DNA from: Toxoplasma gondii ME49
Taxonomy: Eukaryota; Apicomplexa; Conoidasida; Eucoccidiorida; Sarcocystidae
Assembly: GCF_000006565.2 (NCBI RefSeq)
Contig: NC_031473.1
Location: 1,841,441-1,905,440, forward strand
Direction of reading: 5' to 3'
DNA length: 64,000 nt
In this document: positions 1 through 13,700 of the stretch, in pieces
How the letters are laid out: every line of letters begins with the position of its first letter
Position numbering within the stretch: the first letter of the stretch is position 1
The notes under the pieces: generated by a model
Told to the model about the DNA's origin: nothing
Database searches by the model: none
The model's input: only the letters and a program-made list of their open reading frames with translations
Translations under genes and position numbers: made by a program

Positions 1-660
1 CTTCCCTCGCTTCCCTCTCGCCGCTCTCTTCTGCTTCGTCCTTCTCCTCCGCGCGTCTCTCCTTTTTTCCGCCTTGCCTCCTTCTCCTCTTCTTTTCTGT
101 CTCTCCTGTCTTGGACCGGACCTGCGAAGGAGCCTGTCGCTTGTCGAACGGCCTGACCGACGGCGCGTCTTGCAGGAAGAAGCGTCTCGAGCTCTTCCAG
201 AGCGCCGCGTTGAACTGCCGGAGAAGCAGGGCAGGGAAGAAAAGACAAGTGGACGAGATCTGAGAAACAGAAGCCCGCAAAGCAGAAAACGAAAAGTCAA
301 GGAGACGGCGAGGAGGAAAAGACAGTCGGGAGACGGACCTCTGCGTTCCTGAGCAAACAGCTGGGTCCTCCTCGAAGAAAGCACTCGCCTTTGTCTTTTT
401 CTCCAGGGAGATCAAAGACGCCAGACGAGAGGAAAACGTCAGTCCCAGCTGTCACAGACGAGCAAGACGAAAGCGATCTTCGAGTCGAAGCGCAAACGGT
501 GCCCGAAGGAGGAAACTGCAGAGCGTGGAGAACATGTCACACATCTGCGCTCTTTCTCCGCACAGTCTCTCCCCTCCTTTAATGAAGACGCTTCTCCGAA
601 GGTCGCGAACAGGCGTCCGCAGGATTTGGAAGACTCCCTTGTTTGTTGCAGCTTCTCTCC

Positions 661-2732
661 TCAAGACTCCATTGTTCTCTCTCTCTCTCTCTCCCCAGAG
701 CGTCGAGATGTCTTTGCTCCTCCTTCGCTCCGAAACGTTCGGCGTTTCTGCTCTTTTGGCGCGCGCTTCATCTCTTCAGACTCGGCGCACCTTCGATTTC
801 CTTTTCTCGTTTTCCTTTTCTCGTTTTCCTCGCTTCTGGATGTCTTTTCTGCTTCCGTTTCTCTCACTTTGCGCCACAGTTGAGGGATGTGAGGTTCGCT
901 CTCAGCCACCACGGGAGTCGCAGACAACAGCGTGAAGCCCATATCGTACGTCTGCAGAAGCTTCTCGATGCGCTGAAAAGAAAATACGCGGCAGAAGACC
1001 GCCGAAACGCGACGCTCACGACTCGTCGCGACGCGGTCTTTCGTACGGGGAAAACGCAACAAGCGTCTCCTCCCGTCCTGCCCTTCCTAGCAAGTTAACA
1101 CGCAGACGCCGACTCGGATCTGCAGGCGAGAGAGACAGTTGTTCAGCGTCGACGCGGACAGACGCAGGCAGATGATGCCAAAAAGAACCTCCGCCAACAG
1201 CGAATGAGACAGAGGCCACTGGAAGAGAAAGCACATGCAGACAGGCAGAGAAAGAGAAAAGAGCAGAGCGGCAAAAAGAGAGAGATGCAGACAGGCAGAG
1301 ACAGGCAGAGACAGGCAGAGATATACGTAGAGGAAGGTTGTGAAAGAAGCAGAGACTGAGAGGCAGAGGTGCGAAGAGAGGAACAAAGAAGTACATTGAC
1401 TTCCCTAGAAACGGACAAATTGTTTGGACGGTAATACGCGGCAGAAAACCTGCATATCTCTGTTTCGCACTGTCGGCGCTCCTTTTCGCCGCTTGCGCCG
1501 AAGCCCAGCGTCAAACTCCGCCTTTTGTCGGCCTTCTTTTTCGTCTCCTTTCCCCTTGTTTCTACCCTGTTCGCCATTTCCTTCGCGTCCGCCTCCATCT
1601 CCCTCTCAACTCGGTCTTTGTCTTTGTGGCTTCGAGCCCCCAAACCAGCCTTCCGTGGTGCCTCACCGCCATCCGCTCTTCGTCGTCTTCCTCCAAGTCC
1701 GCGCCGCCAGCAGCAAGGAAGGCCTCCACCTCTGCATTCGGAGCTTCGCCTCCAACCTTCAAGCAGAGAAGAAGCGTCTCTTCCCAGACGCGTGTATGCA
1801 GACGCGAAGCTGTTCGGTGAAGCCGCAGCGGCCGGTGAGGCGCCTGAGAGGCCGCACCCGCCACCCCGGAGGCTGCCAGCACCACAGGGAAGCCGAGCCG
1901 GAACGCGGAGCCAAAGAAGCGGATGAAACGCAGAAGAGGAGAGCAGGAACGTGTAGCAGGAAGAGAGCTCGCACACTGTGAGAAGAGGAGAGATGGAAGA
2001 CGAACCGAAACTAAGGACGAGACAACGGACGTGACGAGAAGAATCCAAAGGAAAGGAAACGCGTGGATCTCCACATGTCGGTGGGTGCTCCAAGAAGCGC
2101 AGAGACGTCAAACACACTCTGGAAAGAGAAACGCGATACGAGAGCGACCAAGAAAGCAAACGAATGGCCTCAGAGTCCGAAGCTCCTTCGCGAGAATGCA
2201 TCCACGCGCCTCTCCACCACCACCAACCTCTCTTCACGACTTCCCAGAGCTGCTGCAAGTGCCCGCTTCTCAGCTGTCTTTTCCGCGCGTTTCTCCACCG
2301 TGAGAAACACCGCCGCCGCTCAGGGCGTCCTCCTCGTCTTCTTCAGTCTCTTCGTTCGGCCTGAAAACGCCTCTCACTTGCAGGCGCGTCCGCCTTCGAC
2401 TCACTTTCTTCTTCGCCGCGACGTCCGCACCCGAACGGTCCCTGGGGATCCGCCGACCGAGAAGAAGACGAAGCAGAGTGAGCAGCCGAGGAACAAGAAG
2501 ACGTCGAAGAAGCGTCATCAGACGAAGCGCGCAAGGCTCGTATCTCCGCCTGGCTGAGTTCGTCGGCAAAGAGCCGAAGCAACGAAGACCGCTGAAAGGG
2601 AAAGAAACGAAACTCACGCAAAAACTGATTCCTTCACAGCCATGCTTCTTGGCCAATCTCGGCGCGTACAACATATATACATACATGCATATATACATGT
2701 ATACATATACTCATACATATATACATACACCC

Positions 2733-2764
<32 letters not shown>

Positions 2765-5700
2765 AGGCATTTGCATGTTTTATAGAAATGTGCGTATAGA
2801 AGCATATTTTTACAAACACACCTTGAGCTATTTCCTGCAGTGTATACGAGGCTTTGTGACAGGGAAGTTCCAGGGTCGACTTTTTTTTTCTTAGTTTTCT
2901 GGAGTTCACCTCCTCAAGCAGTCTGGTGAACTCTTCGAAGTAGAGCAAAAGAGCTTCTGGCTCTCCGATCGTTCTCTGCTCTTTCTCGACAGAGGCGTCG
3001 TCTCCGCAAGCGTCCGCCTCTTCTCTTGGAAAGCCGTCGCCTTGCTCCTCTGCGTAAAGTTCCCTCTCGCCGTGGAGTCGCTCGTTGGGCGCGAGAGCCC
3101 AACAAGCGCCCGCGGCAACCTCGGCCTCGCGCCGGCGCCTTCCCGCAGGCGTACGAGCCCAAGTGGCTAGCCAGGCCTGCCGCAGCTGGTCGCCGAAGCA
3201 CTTGGAAAGTTCCTGCTGAAGTTGCGCGGAGTGATTCAACGTGACGGAGATGTTCATCGCGACTCGCAGGCTCTCTGCATCTCCCGAGAGGAACGCGGAG
3301 CGCATCCTGGGGCAAGGAACGGCGCAGAATGGAGAACCGAGAGAGCAGCAGTCGCACGAACAGACAAGGGCAGAAAGCCGAGGAAACGCCGAGACAGAAG
3401 AAAACAGCCATCCGAGAGGGAAAACGAGAAGAAAACAAAGGCGAGAACAAGACCGAGAGCAAGATGGCGTACAAGACAGAGAAGAGGAGGAAGAACAAGG
3501 GAGAGAACGCAAGACCTCGCGCTTGTTCAGGTGAAGACTGGCAGGAAAGCTGCTGCAGGAGGAGACGGAAAGGGAGACGGGAGTGCCACAACCAAGGATG
3601 GCCGGCTGAGGAGGGGAGGTGGATGCAGGTTCGGAAAGAACGATGGAGGTTGCGGCCGCCCGGGGGTGCATTTCTTGTCATCTTGCCGAGACGCGTTCCT
3701 TTCCTCCCCCTTCCCGTCCGTCTGCTTACAAGCTGCGAGTCACGACGACGACTCTCTTTTCGAGCAGCTCCGCAGCGCGAACTCTCGCAGAGAACTCGCC
3801 AAACGCCTTCAGCTCCTGGACTGCATTTTTCAGAGCCGCTGCATGCATCGCTGCTTGCGCCAAACTGCGGAGGCGCGCCGTGCTTGCTGCATGTTCAAAC
3901 GCAGAGGAAGAAGAGGAAGAAGAGGCAGAAGAGGCAGAAGAAGCAGAAGAGGCAGAAGAAGAGAACGAGGAGGAGGAGAAGGTCGAGGCGTCGGCGTCAT
4001 CGGACAGCCCCTGCCCCTGAGAGGGCTGATGCGGATGGAATGGTGTGCCGTCCACGGAGCTCGCAGGATTGGCGATGAGGGGGGTCTCTTGGTGTTGGAA
4101 GCTGTGCAGAAGAAGTTCGATTTCTCCGACTCTGGAAAGCCGCGCATACAGCGTGGAGACACGAGAGGTGGAGGCAAGAAAACAGGAAATACAGAAGACA
4201 GAGGCAAGGTCGAAAGACGATTGCGCTGCGCCTTCTGTGTCCCCTGCGTCAAGCTAGCCTTTGCGCGGGGCTGTGTGCAGCATGAGCCTCACCTAAAATC
4301 CCACTGGTGGAGAACGAGCAGGACGCGCCGACAGCGGTGGAAGTGCCGCCTGAGGGCATCGAGGGCCGCGAGGCGTCGGAGACTTTCCTGAAAAACCGCG
4401 CGGAAGACAAATGAGACGAGCGTCGTTCCTGGACAGGGCGATCCCGGCCTCCGCGTCGGCCCAGGAGTCGCGGGAGACGAACTTCTTTTGATGATGCGGT
4501 TTCTGTTGGCGAGATTCGTAAACATTTCAACGAATGCAAGACGACTATGTTGCTCAAAGTGTGAACTGGTCAGACTTCAGCTCTGCAAGCCTAGGTTTGC
4601 TCCGTTCGCGGAAACGCCGTTGTCGCATTTTTTCTTTCGAGCCAAGACCGGTGAATCGACAGATCCTCTGTCCACTCTACGAGGAGGGAAACGGAGAGAC
4701 GAAACCGTCTTCCGCTGCTTGCGCGCTACCTGGTGTTCAAAGTCGACACAAGACAAGGCCTTCAGCGCGTCGTCCACGGTTCGCCTGGCGTCCACGAGCT
4801 TCCCCGACAGTTCCTCGACCTGCTTCACATACGTCGGCGCCGCGGAACTCAAATCTTGGCTCTTCGTGTCGAGCGCCTCGAACGTCGTCTGCGAAACGCA
4901 GGAAATTCAGAGTTTTTTTGAGCGCCAGACAGCCGACGCGAAAAAAGCGCCAACGCCAACGGAGGTCACGCCCACACCGCAAGACAGGCACATACAGGAG
5001 ACGGCGTCTCGAACAGCGAGGAGGAACGAAGGCTAGAGCGGCCGCCCCGGCGGTGAAGCCGCAGAAGGCCGGTCGCCAGCGAAACGACTGCATGCAAGAA
5101 GACGTCGACCTCGAGCGACCGGGCCGCAGCAGCGAGGAAGAGCCGGGAGGGTCGACGACCTGCCGTGTCTCCAGAGATCCACCTCGAAACGCGTACGCAG
5201 TCTTTGGGGAAGACGAGAAGGTAAAACGCGAGAGAAACGGTGGAGGCAGAGGCCAGGGAACGGAGACGCGAAGATGAGCGGCGAAAGGAGAATCGGATCA
5301 CGCCAGTCGTCAACAGGAGTTTTCTCTGCGTTGAAAAGACGGCCAGTGGGTGACCGCGTCAAGACACAGGAGACGGCAGACGAACGGAAGAACCGACAGA
5401 GAGAGACGAGAAAAGAACCCAGAAGAAGCAGAGAGGAAATCAGGAGCTGCAGACAAAGTGACAGACCGAGACAGAGGAAGCACAGAAGGCGGCGTCCTAG
5501 GCTTACGGCAATTCTCCGTTGAACCTCTGCAAGAACGCTCTCGAGAGTGGACTCCAGCCTGTCGGCTAAACGCGCCGTTTCCGTCTCCGGGGAAGAGGCG
5601 AGAGAAGACGAAGCGACAGGCGGAGCCTCAAACGCTTGCTGCTCGAGACTCCTCTCAATGCATGCATCGAGCCAAGCGCCTGCAGAGAAAGTGGGGGCAG

Positions 5701-5824
5701 AGAGGGCGTTGAAAGCAGCAGAGACAGCCGAAGACTGGAGAGAAGCAGAAGACGACGAATTTGAAGAAGGAAGCGGCGACCCAGGCAAAGCGCCTTCTGG
5801 GGGCTTCGGAACTGGAGACGCCAT
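661..5824 (-). CDS. COG7: COG7-like conserved oligomeric Golgi complex subunit (multi-exon; 3' end uncertain)
   Basis: Probable subunit 7 of the COG tether, which holds retrograde vesicles at Golgi membranes. Exons read by eye with matching phases: 5824-5507 (start MASPVPKPPEG), 4888-4730, 4387-4293, 4131-3730, 3306-2910, 2591-2405, and a C-terminal exon from 972 downward. The N-terminus FSAGAWLDACIE resembles the COG7 motif F-x4-W-[IL]-[ND]-A, followed by long amphipathic helices (RLESTLESVLAEVQRRIA, then YVKQVEELSGKLVDARRTV). The exon from 972 (RIEKLLQTYDMGFTLLSATP) resembles the end of COG7 around its ATDIDYLINVMDALGL segment. Exons between 2400 and 1000 are present but I could not place them; a frame running to about 1580 (RVWEETLLLCLKVGGEAP) is a candidate. 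The last frame stops at 661, but further exons may lie off the left edge. An acidic/serine-rich stretch around 3890-4010 is a lineage insert. Family call moderate; gene structure incomplete. Confidence 0.6.
2671..2763. repeat. TA/TATAC microsatellite in a COG7-like intron
   Basis: ATACATAC-type repeats run into an uninterrupted (TA)n tract at about 2733-2762. The array lies between the exons ending at 2910 and starting at 2591, so it is intronic. Confidence 0.9.
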
Positions 5825-7774
5825 GGCCTGCAAGTGAGCAGGGAGAACGGAGGAGAAGCAGCAGGAACGAAAGAGGGCAAAAAGGAAAGAACGAGAAAGG
5901 AAGGCGTATGAGAAGAGTGAAGAGAATGAGGAGGAAACGAGAAAAGCAAAGAAGCGGACGAGGGAAAAGAAAGAGAAGAGAGAGAGGAAAGAGAAGAACG
6001 AAGAAAAGGATGGTGAGTAAGGAGGGGATCGAGAAGAAGAAAACTTCCAAGACACCAAAACCTTAAACCGTCAGAGTGAGGCAGAAACTTAATGCAGGGC
6101 GCCACGACAGACGCGAGGTGTACAGACACTCGAAGGAAGCCTTCTGAACGAACTTCTTGTCTCGTTTGCTAAACAGCCATCTTGTGAAAGACGTTTACAA
6201 GCTGAAGCGTTTCTGTATGCGTCCTCGTATGCGTTGGGCGACTGGCGCTGCTTCCGAGGATTAAAAAAAGCATAGGCCTGGCGCCTCCTGCTCTCAGAGC
6301 GCCGCTGAAGCTCGCCGTTTCCGTGACGCAGGATATCCTCTGGGGTGTTCGTACACCTCAGTCCACGGGGACGGGCCACAGACACCGGAAGCGCATCTCT
6401 GGCTGAAAGATCTGCAGAGCAGAAGTCATCCATGCGCTGGGCGGGAGACCAACAGCGAGCGTTCCCCAGTTGCAGTTTCCTTCATCAGTTCCGCCTCAGC
6501 GTCGCCTCGAGACATCTTGAATTTTTGTTTCTCTTCAGCTCGGCTTTTCGCTCCTTCTCCGCTGTTCTCCTCGCGTGTCTCCCCGTGTATATACAGACAG
6601 CTCTCAAGGTTCAGGGGGGTGGGTGCATGCATGCGCGTTGCTGGCGGCAAAGTCGCAAGGGAGAAAGCGAGTCACTTTCTGAGTCCTCTCATCACCCGAA
6701 ATCTCCACGATATGCGTTTAAAAAGTTCCAAGGCGATTATTCGTCAAGTTCCTTTCTGCTTGACATCTCGAGAGAAGCCTCGGCGCGCAGTCCGCGTCGA
6801 CAAAAAAGGCGAGGCCTCAGCTGTGGAAGATCTCAAGCGACGGCTCGGTGTGTCGATGGAGTGTCTTGAAAGTTTTTCCTGGCACACTTTTTTAGCTCTT
6901 CGAGTGCAAAAGCCTTTTTTTTCGTTTTTTTTTGTTCGAGAGAGAGAGAGCAAGGCCTTTTTTCTGCCTTCCGCTGTGCAGCTGAACTCTTCATCTTTCT
7001 CCGGTCCCCGTCTCGCTGTCGCGACAGTCTCCGGTCTCCAAGGACGCCTTTGCCATCGGCTTGTCGCACGCGGTCCTTTCATTTCTCCTTTTCTTGATTT
7101 CTTCTACTTTTTAAAGTCGTTTGGTCTCCGTCTGCCTCTCTTCTGTCCTTCCCTCCTGCTGTCTTGGGGGACCGGCCTTTGTGCCGGGCTCCGTGTTGTT
7201 TTTTTTCAACCACCTTTGCAGAAGAAAACGGGATTTTCGGCGTTTAAAAAAGGACCCCCCAGCTCACATCTCCGCGGCTGCAAGGGCTCGTAAGCGCATG
7301 CAGAGATGAGCGCGCGGTTGTCGACCTGCGCGTTAGTGAAAATGTGGGTTGCGGTTCACTGTGACCGCGACAGATGAAGACCGTCCAGGGGAAGAATGCG
7401 GAGTTCACCAGTTCTCGAGCACAATGGCCGATTCAGTGCGAAACTCTGGTTCCGGGCATCGCTAGCGAGTCCTCTCTCTCTCCAGTCGTGGCGACTCCAC
7501 GGCCTTTCCACGATCTCGTCGGTGAACGAAAAACTTCGAGTGTATGTACACCCTGCAGGGGCTATCTGGCGACCCGCGATTTGCGCGACAAGGCGGAGGT
7601 TCGCGCGAACGCGAGATTTGTGGAGTCGCTCGAAGCTCGAAGAGCCACCGCCGCCATCTCTAGGTCGAGGCGCAGCAACAGGATGGGTGTCTAGGATGTT
7701 GCTCCACGCAGTGTTGTTCTGCGTTTTTCTTCTCGAATGCGAGGAAGACTGGAGTGGAGAGAGAAACGACAAGA
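5825..7774. promoter_or_regulatory. Divergent promoter/5' UTR interval between the COG7-like gene and POLQ
   Basis: About 1.95 kb separates the two outward-facing start codons. I see no convincing coding exon. It contains a TGCATGCATGC run at about 6624-6636 and a GCATGC at about 7296; TGCATGC-type sites are common in T. gondii promoters and are bound by ApiAP2 factors in apicomplexans. The purine-rich 5860-6060 and pyrimidine-rich 6880-7260 stretches look like 5' UTR sequence. No TATA box is recognisable, as is usual in this lineage. A TGTATGTACACC element sits at 7541-7552. Confidence 0.45.
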
Positions 7775-10700
7775 ATGGCGCATCTCTCTTCTTCATGTTC
7801 CTCTTCTCGCTCTTCTCCCCCTCCCGGACCGTTCTACGGACAGCCGTTTCCTTCAAGCGACGCAGAACCGGAGAGAGAGGAGTCACAGGCGAGAAGAGAC
7901 CGAGAGCAAAAACCGTTTTCTCTTGCCGCATATTTCCAAGAAAAGTGGAAGGTCACCACAGAAGCGCGAGATGGAAATCCGACTCCGGGAGAACACCGTC
8001 CACCCGATCATCTCCGCTGCATCCCTAAGCATCGGGCGCATCGGCATGCTCTCTCTCTCTCTTGTTCGTCTGCTTCCTGCTCGTCCTCCGCATCTTCTTC
8101 CGCTTCTTCTCCCGCGTCCTCCTCGTTCTCTGCTTTCTCTTTCTCCTCCTCTTGTTCGTCTTCTGGGTCCCCTTCGAGTTACCTTTCTCTGTCGAACGTT
8201 CTTCCATGTCCGGCTTTGGTGAAGGCGTACAGGGAAACGCGAGGCATCACGACGTTGTTTCCTTGGCAGTTCGACTGTCTCTCGCTGAGTCGTCCAGCGT
8301 CTCCTTTATCCCCGGGCGGCCCCGCCGGCGCATGCAGCTCCCCCCTGAGAGACCTGCAGATCTGGCCGTCTCGCGCAGACGCCGACGAAGAAGCTCTGTC
8401 CTCCGCTTCATCCCCGGCGAGAGCCGCCAAACCGAAAGCCGCAGACGAAACGGAACAAGAGGATTCCAGCCGAACTCCGGCGAGGTCGCCGAAGCCTTGG
8501 GTTCACCTCCGCCTCGGCAGAGAAGCCACCGCGCGGAACCTTTCGCGCAGTCCAAGTCGCCATGTGGTGCGAGACCCTCTCACGACGCGAGGCGCTCTCG
8601 AGAAGAGCGGAGAGAAGCCGAACGACGAGAAGAGCGGAGAAAAGCCGAACGACGAGACGAGCGGAGAAACGACGAACGACGAGACGAGCGGAGAGAAGCC
8701 GAACGACGAGGATAACGGAGAGAAGAGTGGGGGGGTGCGAGTGTCTCTCTCACATTTGCCAGTTCGCCGGGTCATCGATGGAGGCCTCAATCTTCTTTAC
8801 TCAGCGCCGACGTCCGCGGGCAAGAGTCTCGTCGCTGAAGTTCTCGTTTTTCGTCACGTTCTCGGTCTCCTTGGGTGTCCGATCCGTACCTCGAAACCGT
8901 CAGGAGATGTATCAACCGCTGCGTCGGAAGAACCAGCAGACGAAGCGGCCTCTGCGAACGCGGAGAAACGGAGACCGAAGCGCCAACGCGTGCTGTCGCC
9001 GGGGGACAAATCCTCTCATGGCTTCCTTCCACCTTCTGAGACTACCCCGCAGCCGTCTCTTTCCTCTTTATCTCTTTCCTCTTCATCTTTTTCTACGCCT
9101 TCTCTTCCTACTTTATCTCTTTCTGCGTCCTCTCGTGCTGCGTCGTTCGCGTTGTCCCCCCCGCGTCGCGCAGCTCTGATTGTTCTTCCGTTTGTGGCTC
9201 TCGTGGAGGAGCAGTTTCGGAAGTTGGCGGCTCTGGCGGCTACTCTTGGAGAGGAGGCTTCTCTGAAGGTTGTGGCGTTCCACCACGGGAGCTCCAGTTC
9301 GTTTACTGACGCCTTCGACGTCGCGCTGTGCACCATCGAGAAGGCGAATGCGCTCATCCAGCTCCTCCTCGAGGAAGAGACGCTCGCAGAGAAGATTGGG
9401 CTGGTCGTCGTGGACGAACTGCACATGGTCGGCGACTCTCAGCGCGGCTTCCTCCTCGAGGTCTTCCTCTCCAAGCTCCTTTGCTTCAACCGCCGCCGCG
9501 CAGACCAGACTCATGCAGCTTTTCGCGGACAGAGAGCGAGGCCTCGCAGCGAAGAAGAGACGCCAGTCGACAGAGGGGCGCCCGGCGAAGGAAGGAATCA
9601 GTTGTGCGAGTGGGCGCAAGGAACCGGGAACGCGGAGGAGGTGACCGACCCCCAGGCGGAGGCGCCTCGCGCCGGCGCAGCGGAAGAGCGGAGGAGGCGA
9701 AGACAGCGCGCGGAGGTCGAGACGGAGAGAGAGGAGAGCAGAGAAGACGGACAGGGGCGCGGGGGGACCGAGATGGTCGAGGCGGGCATGCATGGAGCGA
9801 CAGGAAGGGAGAAGGGAGCTCTTGAGTTGCCAGAGAAGAGACAGGCCGCGTCGCGTCCGCCGAGATCGGAACAGACTCTGTGGCCTGTGCAAATTGTGGG
9901 GATGTCCGCCACGCTGGGGAACCTCGACGAGGTCGCGGCCTGGCTCTCAGGTGTCTCCTTCGTCTCCTCCCATCGGCCTCTGCCTCTGAGAGAATTCTAC
10001 TTCTGCTGGGATAGAATCAGTCAGGAACCTTTCCTTCAGGAGAAAACGTCTTCCTCTTCGTCTTCCTCGCCTTCCTCTTCTTCCGCGGCCTCTCATCTGT
10101 GGACGCCGGTTCCGTTCCCTAGTGAAGGCAGGGTCCTTCTCTGCAGCGAGGGAGAGAAGAGACACGCGTCGGCAAAGTCAACAAAAACTGCTTCTTCGAA
10201 CTGTGCCTCTGTGTCTCACTCCTCTTCTCCTTCTTCCTCTTCTCCTTCTTCCTCTTCTCCTTCTTCCTCTTCTCCTTCTTCCTCTTCTCATTCTTCCTAT
10301 TCTCATTCTTCCTCTTCTCATTCTTCCTCTTCTCATTCTTCTTCTCCTTCCTCCTCTTCTCCTTCTTCCTCTTCTTCTGCTTCTGCGCCTCCGTTCCCTC
10401 CGCGCCAAGCTGCAGCCTTGTTCTCTCTGTCTCTCCATTGCGTGCGTCGCGGAGAGAGCGTCCTCGTCTTCTGCCCCACCAAACTCCTCTGCGAAAAAGT
10501 AGCCGCCTTCCTCGTTCCGAAACTCGAAGCGACTATTGCCTCTTCTTACTTCTCGCCTCCCTTGTCCACCCCAGCTCCTCTCTCTTCTTCTCTCTCTTCT
10601 CTCTCTTCTCTCTCTTCTTCTTTCTCTTCTTCTTTCTCCTCTTGTCCCCCGCCTGAGACATGCGTCCGGGAGGCATGTTCTCTTCGCGGAGCTCTGTTGT

Positions 10701-13700
10701 CTCGTCTGGCGGCGCGCGAGGGCGGTTCTGTTTCTGTCTCTCCTCGTCTCGCCTCTGCCTTCCTGGCGGGCGTCGCCTTCCACCACTCGGGACTGACTGC
10801 CTTCGAGCGCCGAGCTGTCGAGACAGCGTACCGCGCAGGCCTCCTACTGGTGCTCTGCGCGACTTCGACGCTGGCGGCAGGCGTAAATCTTCCAGCCAAG
10901 CGGGTCGTCTTCTTTTCTCCGCATATAGGCCGAAACTTCCTCTCCGCCGGCGAGTACAAGCAGATGGCCGGCCGGGCAGGACGCCTCGGCGCCCTGAGGA
11001 GCCGAGGCGTCTCAGAGAAGCAGCGAGAGAACGATGACGGAGAAGAACAAGTTGGCGGCGCTCGTGGACCCCTCGCCACTGAAGAGGACGCAGGAGGGGA
11101 AGCGATTGTTTTATGTCGCGAGTTCGAAGAAGAAAAAGTGAGGTTCGTCATGTCAGCAGGCCTGCCGATTCTCGAGAGTCCATTGGCTTCCGAGAGCCAC
11201 GGTCTGCAGCGGCTGCTTCTCGAGGCGTTGGCCTGCGGAGGCGAGAGCACGAGGCAGTTAGGAGACGCTGAGGAGAAGCCCACTCCGAAGACCGACCGCG
11301 GATGGTTCGGCGGCTCTTGCGCAGAGCTGGTGGAAGTTGCTTCTTGCACCTTGTTGATGATTCAGAGGCATCGACGCAGCCTTGACGCGATGACTCTCCG
11401 CGCACCCTCACTCCGCATTTCGGCTCCTCTCCTTTCTCCCTGTGCCGCCCTTGGTCTCCCCCCTTCGCCTGCGTCCTCTGCTCCAAGAGACCTTTGTGAT
11501 TCTCCATCGCCTCGCCGCGCTGCGTCGTCCTCGTCTTCCAGTGCTTGTCTCCAGTCCTCTCTGGTCGAGGCTCCTGTTCGGCGCCCTGAGGGCCGACAAG
11601 CGATCTTGCAGTCTCCCGTGTATCGAGATGTGAAAGCTGCGATGCGTTTCTTGCTGAAGAGAGGCCTCGCTCGCTTCTCAGCTTTTCGCGACGCCTATGA
11701 GGCAACCGCCAAGGGTCGCGCTGTCGCGGCAAGTCAGCTGGGGCCTCAAGAAGGCTTCCTCACTTGTGCGCTTCTCGATCGTCACGTTGACGAACTTGTT
11801 CTTTCAAACGACCTCCACCTCGCGTATCTCGCTGTTCCTCTCCCTCCCCTCCCTCCTCCTCGTTCTCGACCGTCTTGCTCTTACGCTTCTTGTCCCCCTT
11901 CTTCTTGCTGCTCTCCTCTCGCTTCTCCTTCTCCGTCCTTTTCTCTTCCTTCTTCTCCTTCCGGTGCGTCGGGTGTTGCGCGTCGGCTGCTGTGCCCCCG
12001 TCCGACCTCGCGTTCTGTTGGGTGCGAAGGAACTGCTCATGGAGAGGCGTCTTCCTCTGAAAAAGCAGAACGACGAGAGCAGCTGAAAGGGGATGTGGAC
12101 GGCAGGCGTTTTACGCAGGGAGAACGTGACCTGGCGGAGACCGCGCAAGGAGATGCCTCGGCTCTCGACAGTAGGCGAAGGGAGGAGGAGCAGCGCGAAG
12201 AAGAGGTGAAGACGCGTTTCAAGCGAGAACAAGAGGAGCAGGCATTCGCTCTCACACGCAAAGAACTTCAGATCCTGCAGAAAATCCTGCGAGTCTTTTC
12301 GCCTTCAGAAAGCTTCGCGCTCGCAAAACTCGGCCTCAGTCAAGTTGACGTCGAAGCTCTAGACTCTCCCGGATTCTTGAGAGATTTCCACTTTTCCCCG
12401 CAAAAACGACCTGCTCCCCTCGCCTCCTCTGACGCGTCTTGCGCGTCTTCGTCAGTTTCTTCTTCAGTTTCTTCTTCTTCAGTTTCTTCTTCTTCAGTTT
12501 CTTCTTCTCCGCCGACGTCGCTGTCTGCGTTGCAGGAGCGGCGCTGCTTCGTCGTGTGGCGTCTGCGGCAGGCGCTCGTTCTGTGTCTCCTTCTGCAGGG
12601 CCTGGAGCCGAAGGCGGTTGCGGCGGCGCTCGCTGTCTCCGGTGGGGTCTCCGCGGTGTCTCTGCTGCACCAGCAGGCGACGCTCAAAGCGGCGATGACG
12701 GCCGTCCTTTGCGCGCGCCTCGGTCTCTGGTCTCTCGCAGAGGTCCTCAGGAGTTTCCAGGTAAGCGCCGATTCGCGAGAGAAGAAACAGAGGGACCGAA
12801 CCCTCCCACCGGAGGCACCGCAGCGACGAGCAAGACCGAACGAGGAGACGCCACTTCCGACGGGGGGGTACAGCGTGTGTCGCCTTCGTTCCTGTCTCCA
12901 TTCTCAACCTGCCCTAAGCCCTCTCGTCTCCGTTGCTGCATGCAACAAAGAAAGCCTCAAATCTGTTGTCTCTCGCCTTCTCACGCCCCCAGAGCTGGCT
13001 AGGCAGCCCACTGAGGCTCGCTGGCTGGACAGCTTGCTGGCGCGCGCTCTCGCGGCTGCTTTCCCCCGACGTAGAGGCCAAGAGAGAGGGACGGTGTTCC
13101 GTTGCATCGTGAGGCTCTTCTCGCGTCCTGTTCCGCGTGACTATTGCTGCAGACCCGCCTCGAACACAGCGGCCTCAGTCTCCAAGTTGCGCCGATGCTC
13201 CGGCTGGGAGTCAGCTCGGCTCTCGCGCGCCTCCTCCACGACCAGTTGGGTGTCTGTACACCCCAGCAGCTCCTCGCTATCGGTCCGGCGCGCGTCGCGA
13301 AGGCGCTGCGGCGGCGTCTGAAGCTGAACGTTGGGAGACCTTCCGGAAGCAGCCGGTCTGTCTCTGCAGGCAGCGCGGCAACGTCGGACGCAGCCAAGGC
13401 GAGAGGGGAGGCAAAGGGAGGCCGAGAAGACAGAGGCATCTTCGACGAAAGAGAGGGAACTCGGACGCGAGAGAATGCAGAGAGAGATCAGAAGAGCCTT
13501 GGCAGTTCAGCCTCGGGTCCTTCGGCTCTCTCCTTCTTGGCTTTTTTCCACGCCGACCGCGCCGCTGCGGAAGTGACAGCTGACTTGTTCGCTCAAGCGC
13601 GAAGAGCAGTCCTCTCCGAGGTAGGCCGCTTCGAGTCTGCAAGCTTTGGGGCGTTGAGTTTGGCGCTGAGTTCTCCTGTTCTCTCCACAGTTCTTCGAGC

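Noticed and set aside
3222..4391. A 389-residue plus-strand open frame
   Set aside because: It is the antisense of COG7-like exons and their low-complexity insert; composition is almost only Arg/Lys/Glu/Gly.
5761..6066. Lys/Arg-rich plus-strand frame near the COG7-like start
   Set aside because: Purine-rich 5' UTR antisense; no independent support.
10178..12232. Long minus-strand open frames rich in Arg/Glu opposite the POLQ helicase
   Set aside because: They are the antisense of Ser-rich pyrimidine tracts and helicase exons; no start context or splice signals.
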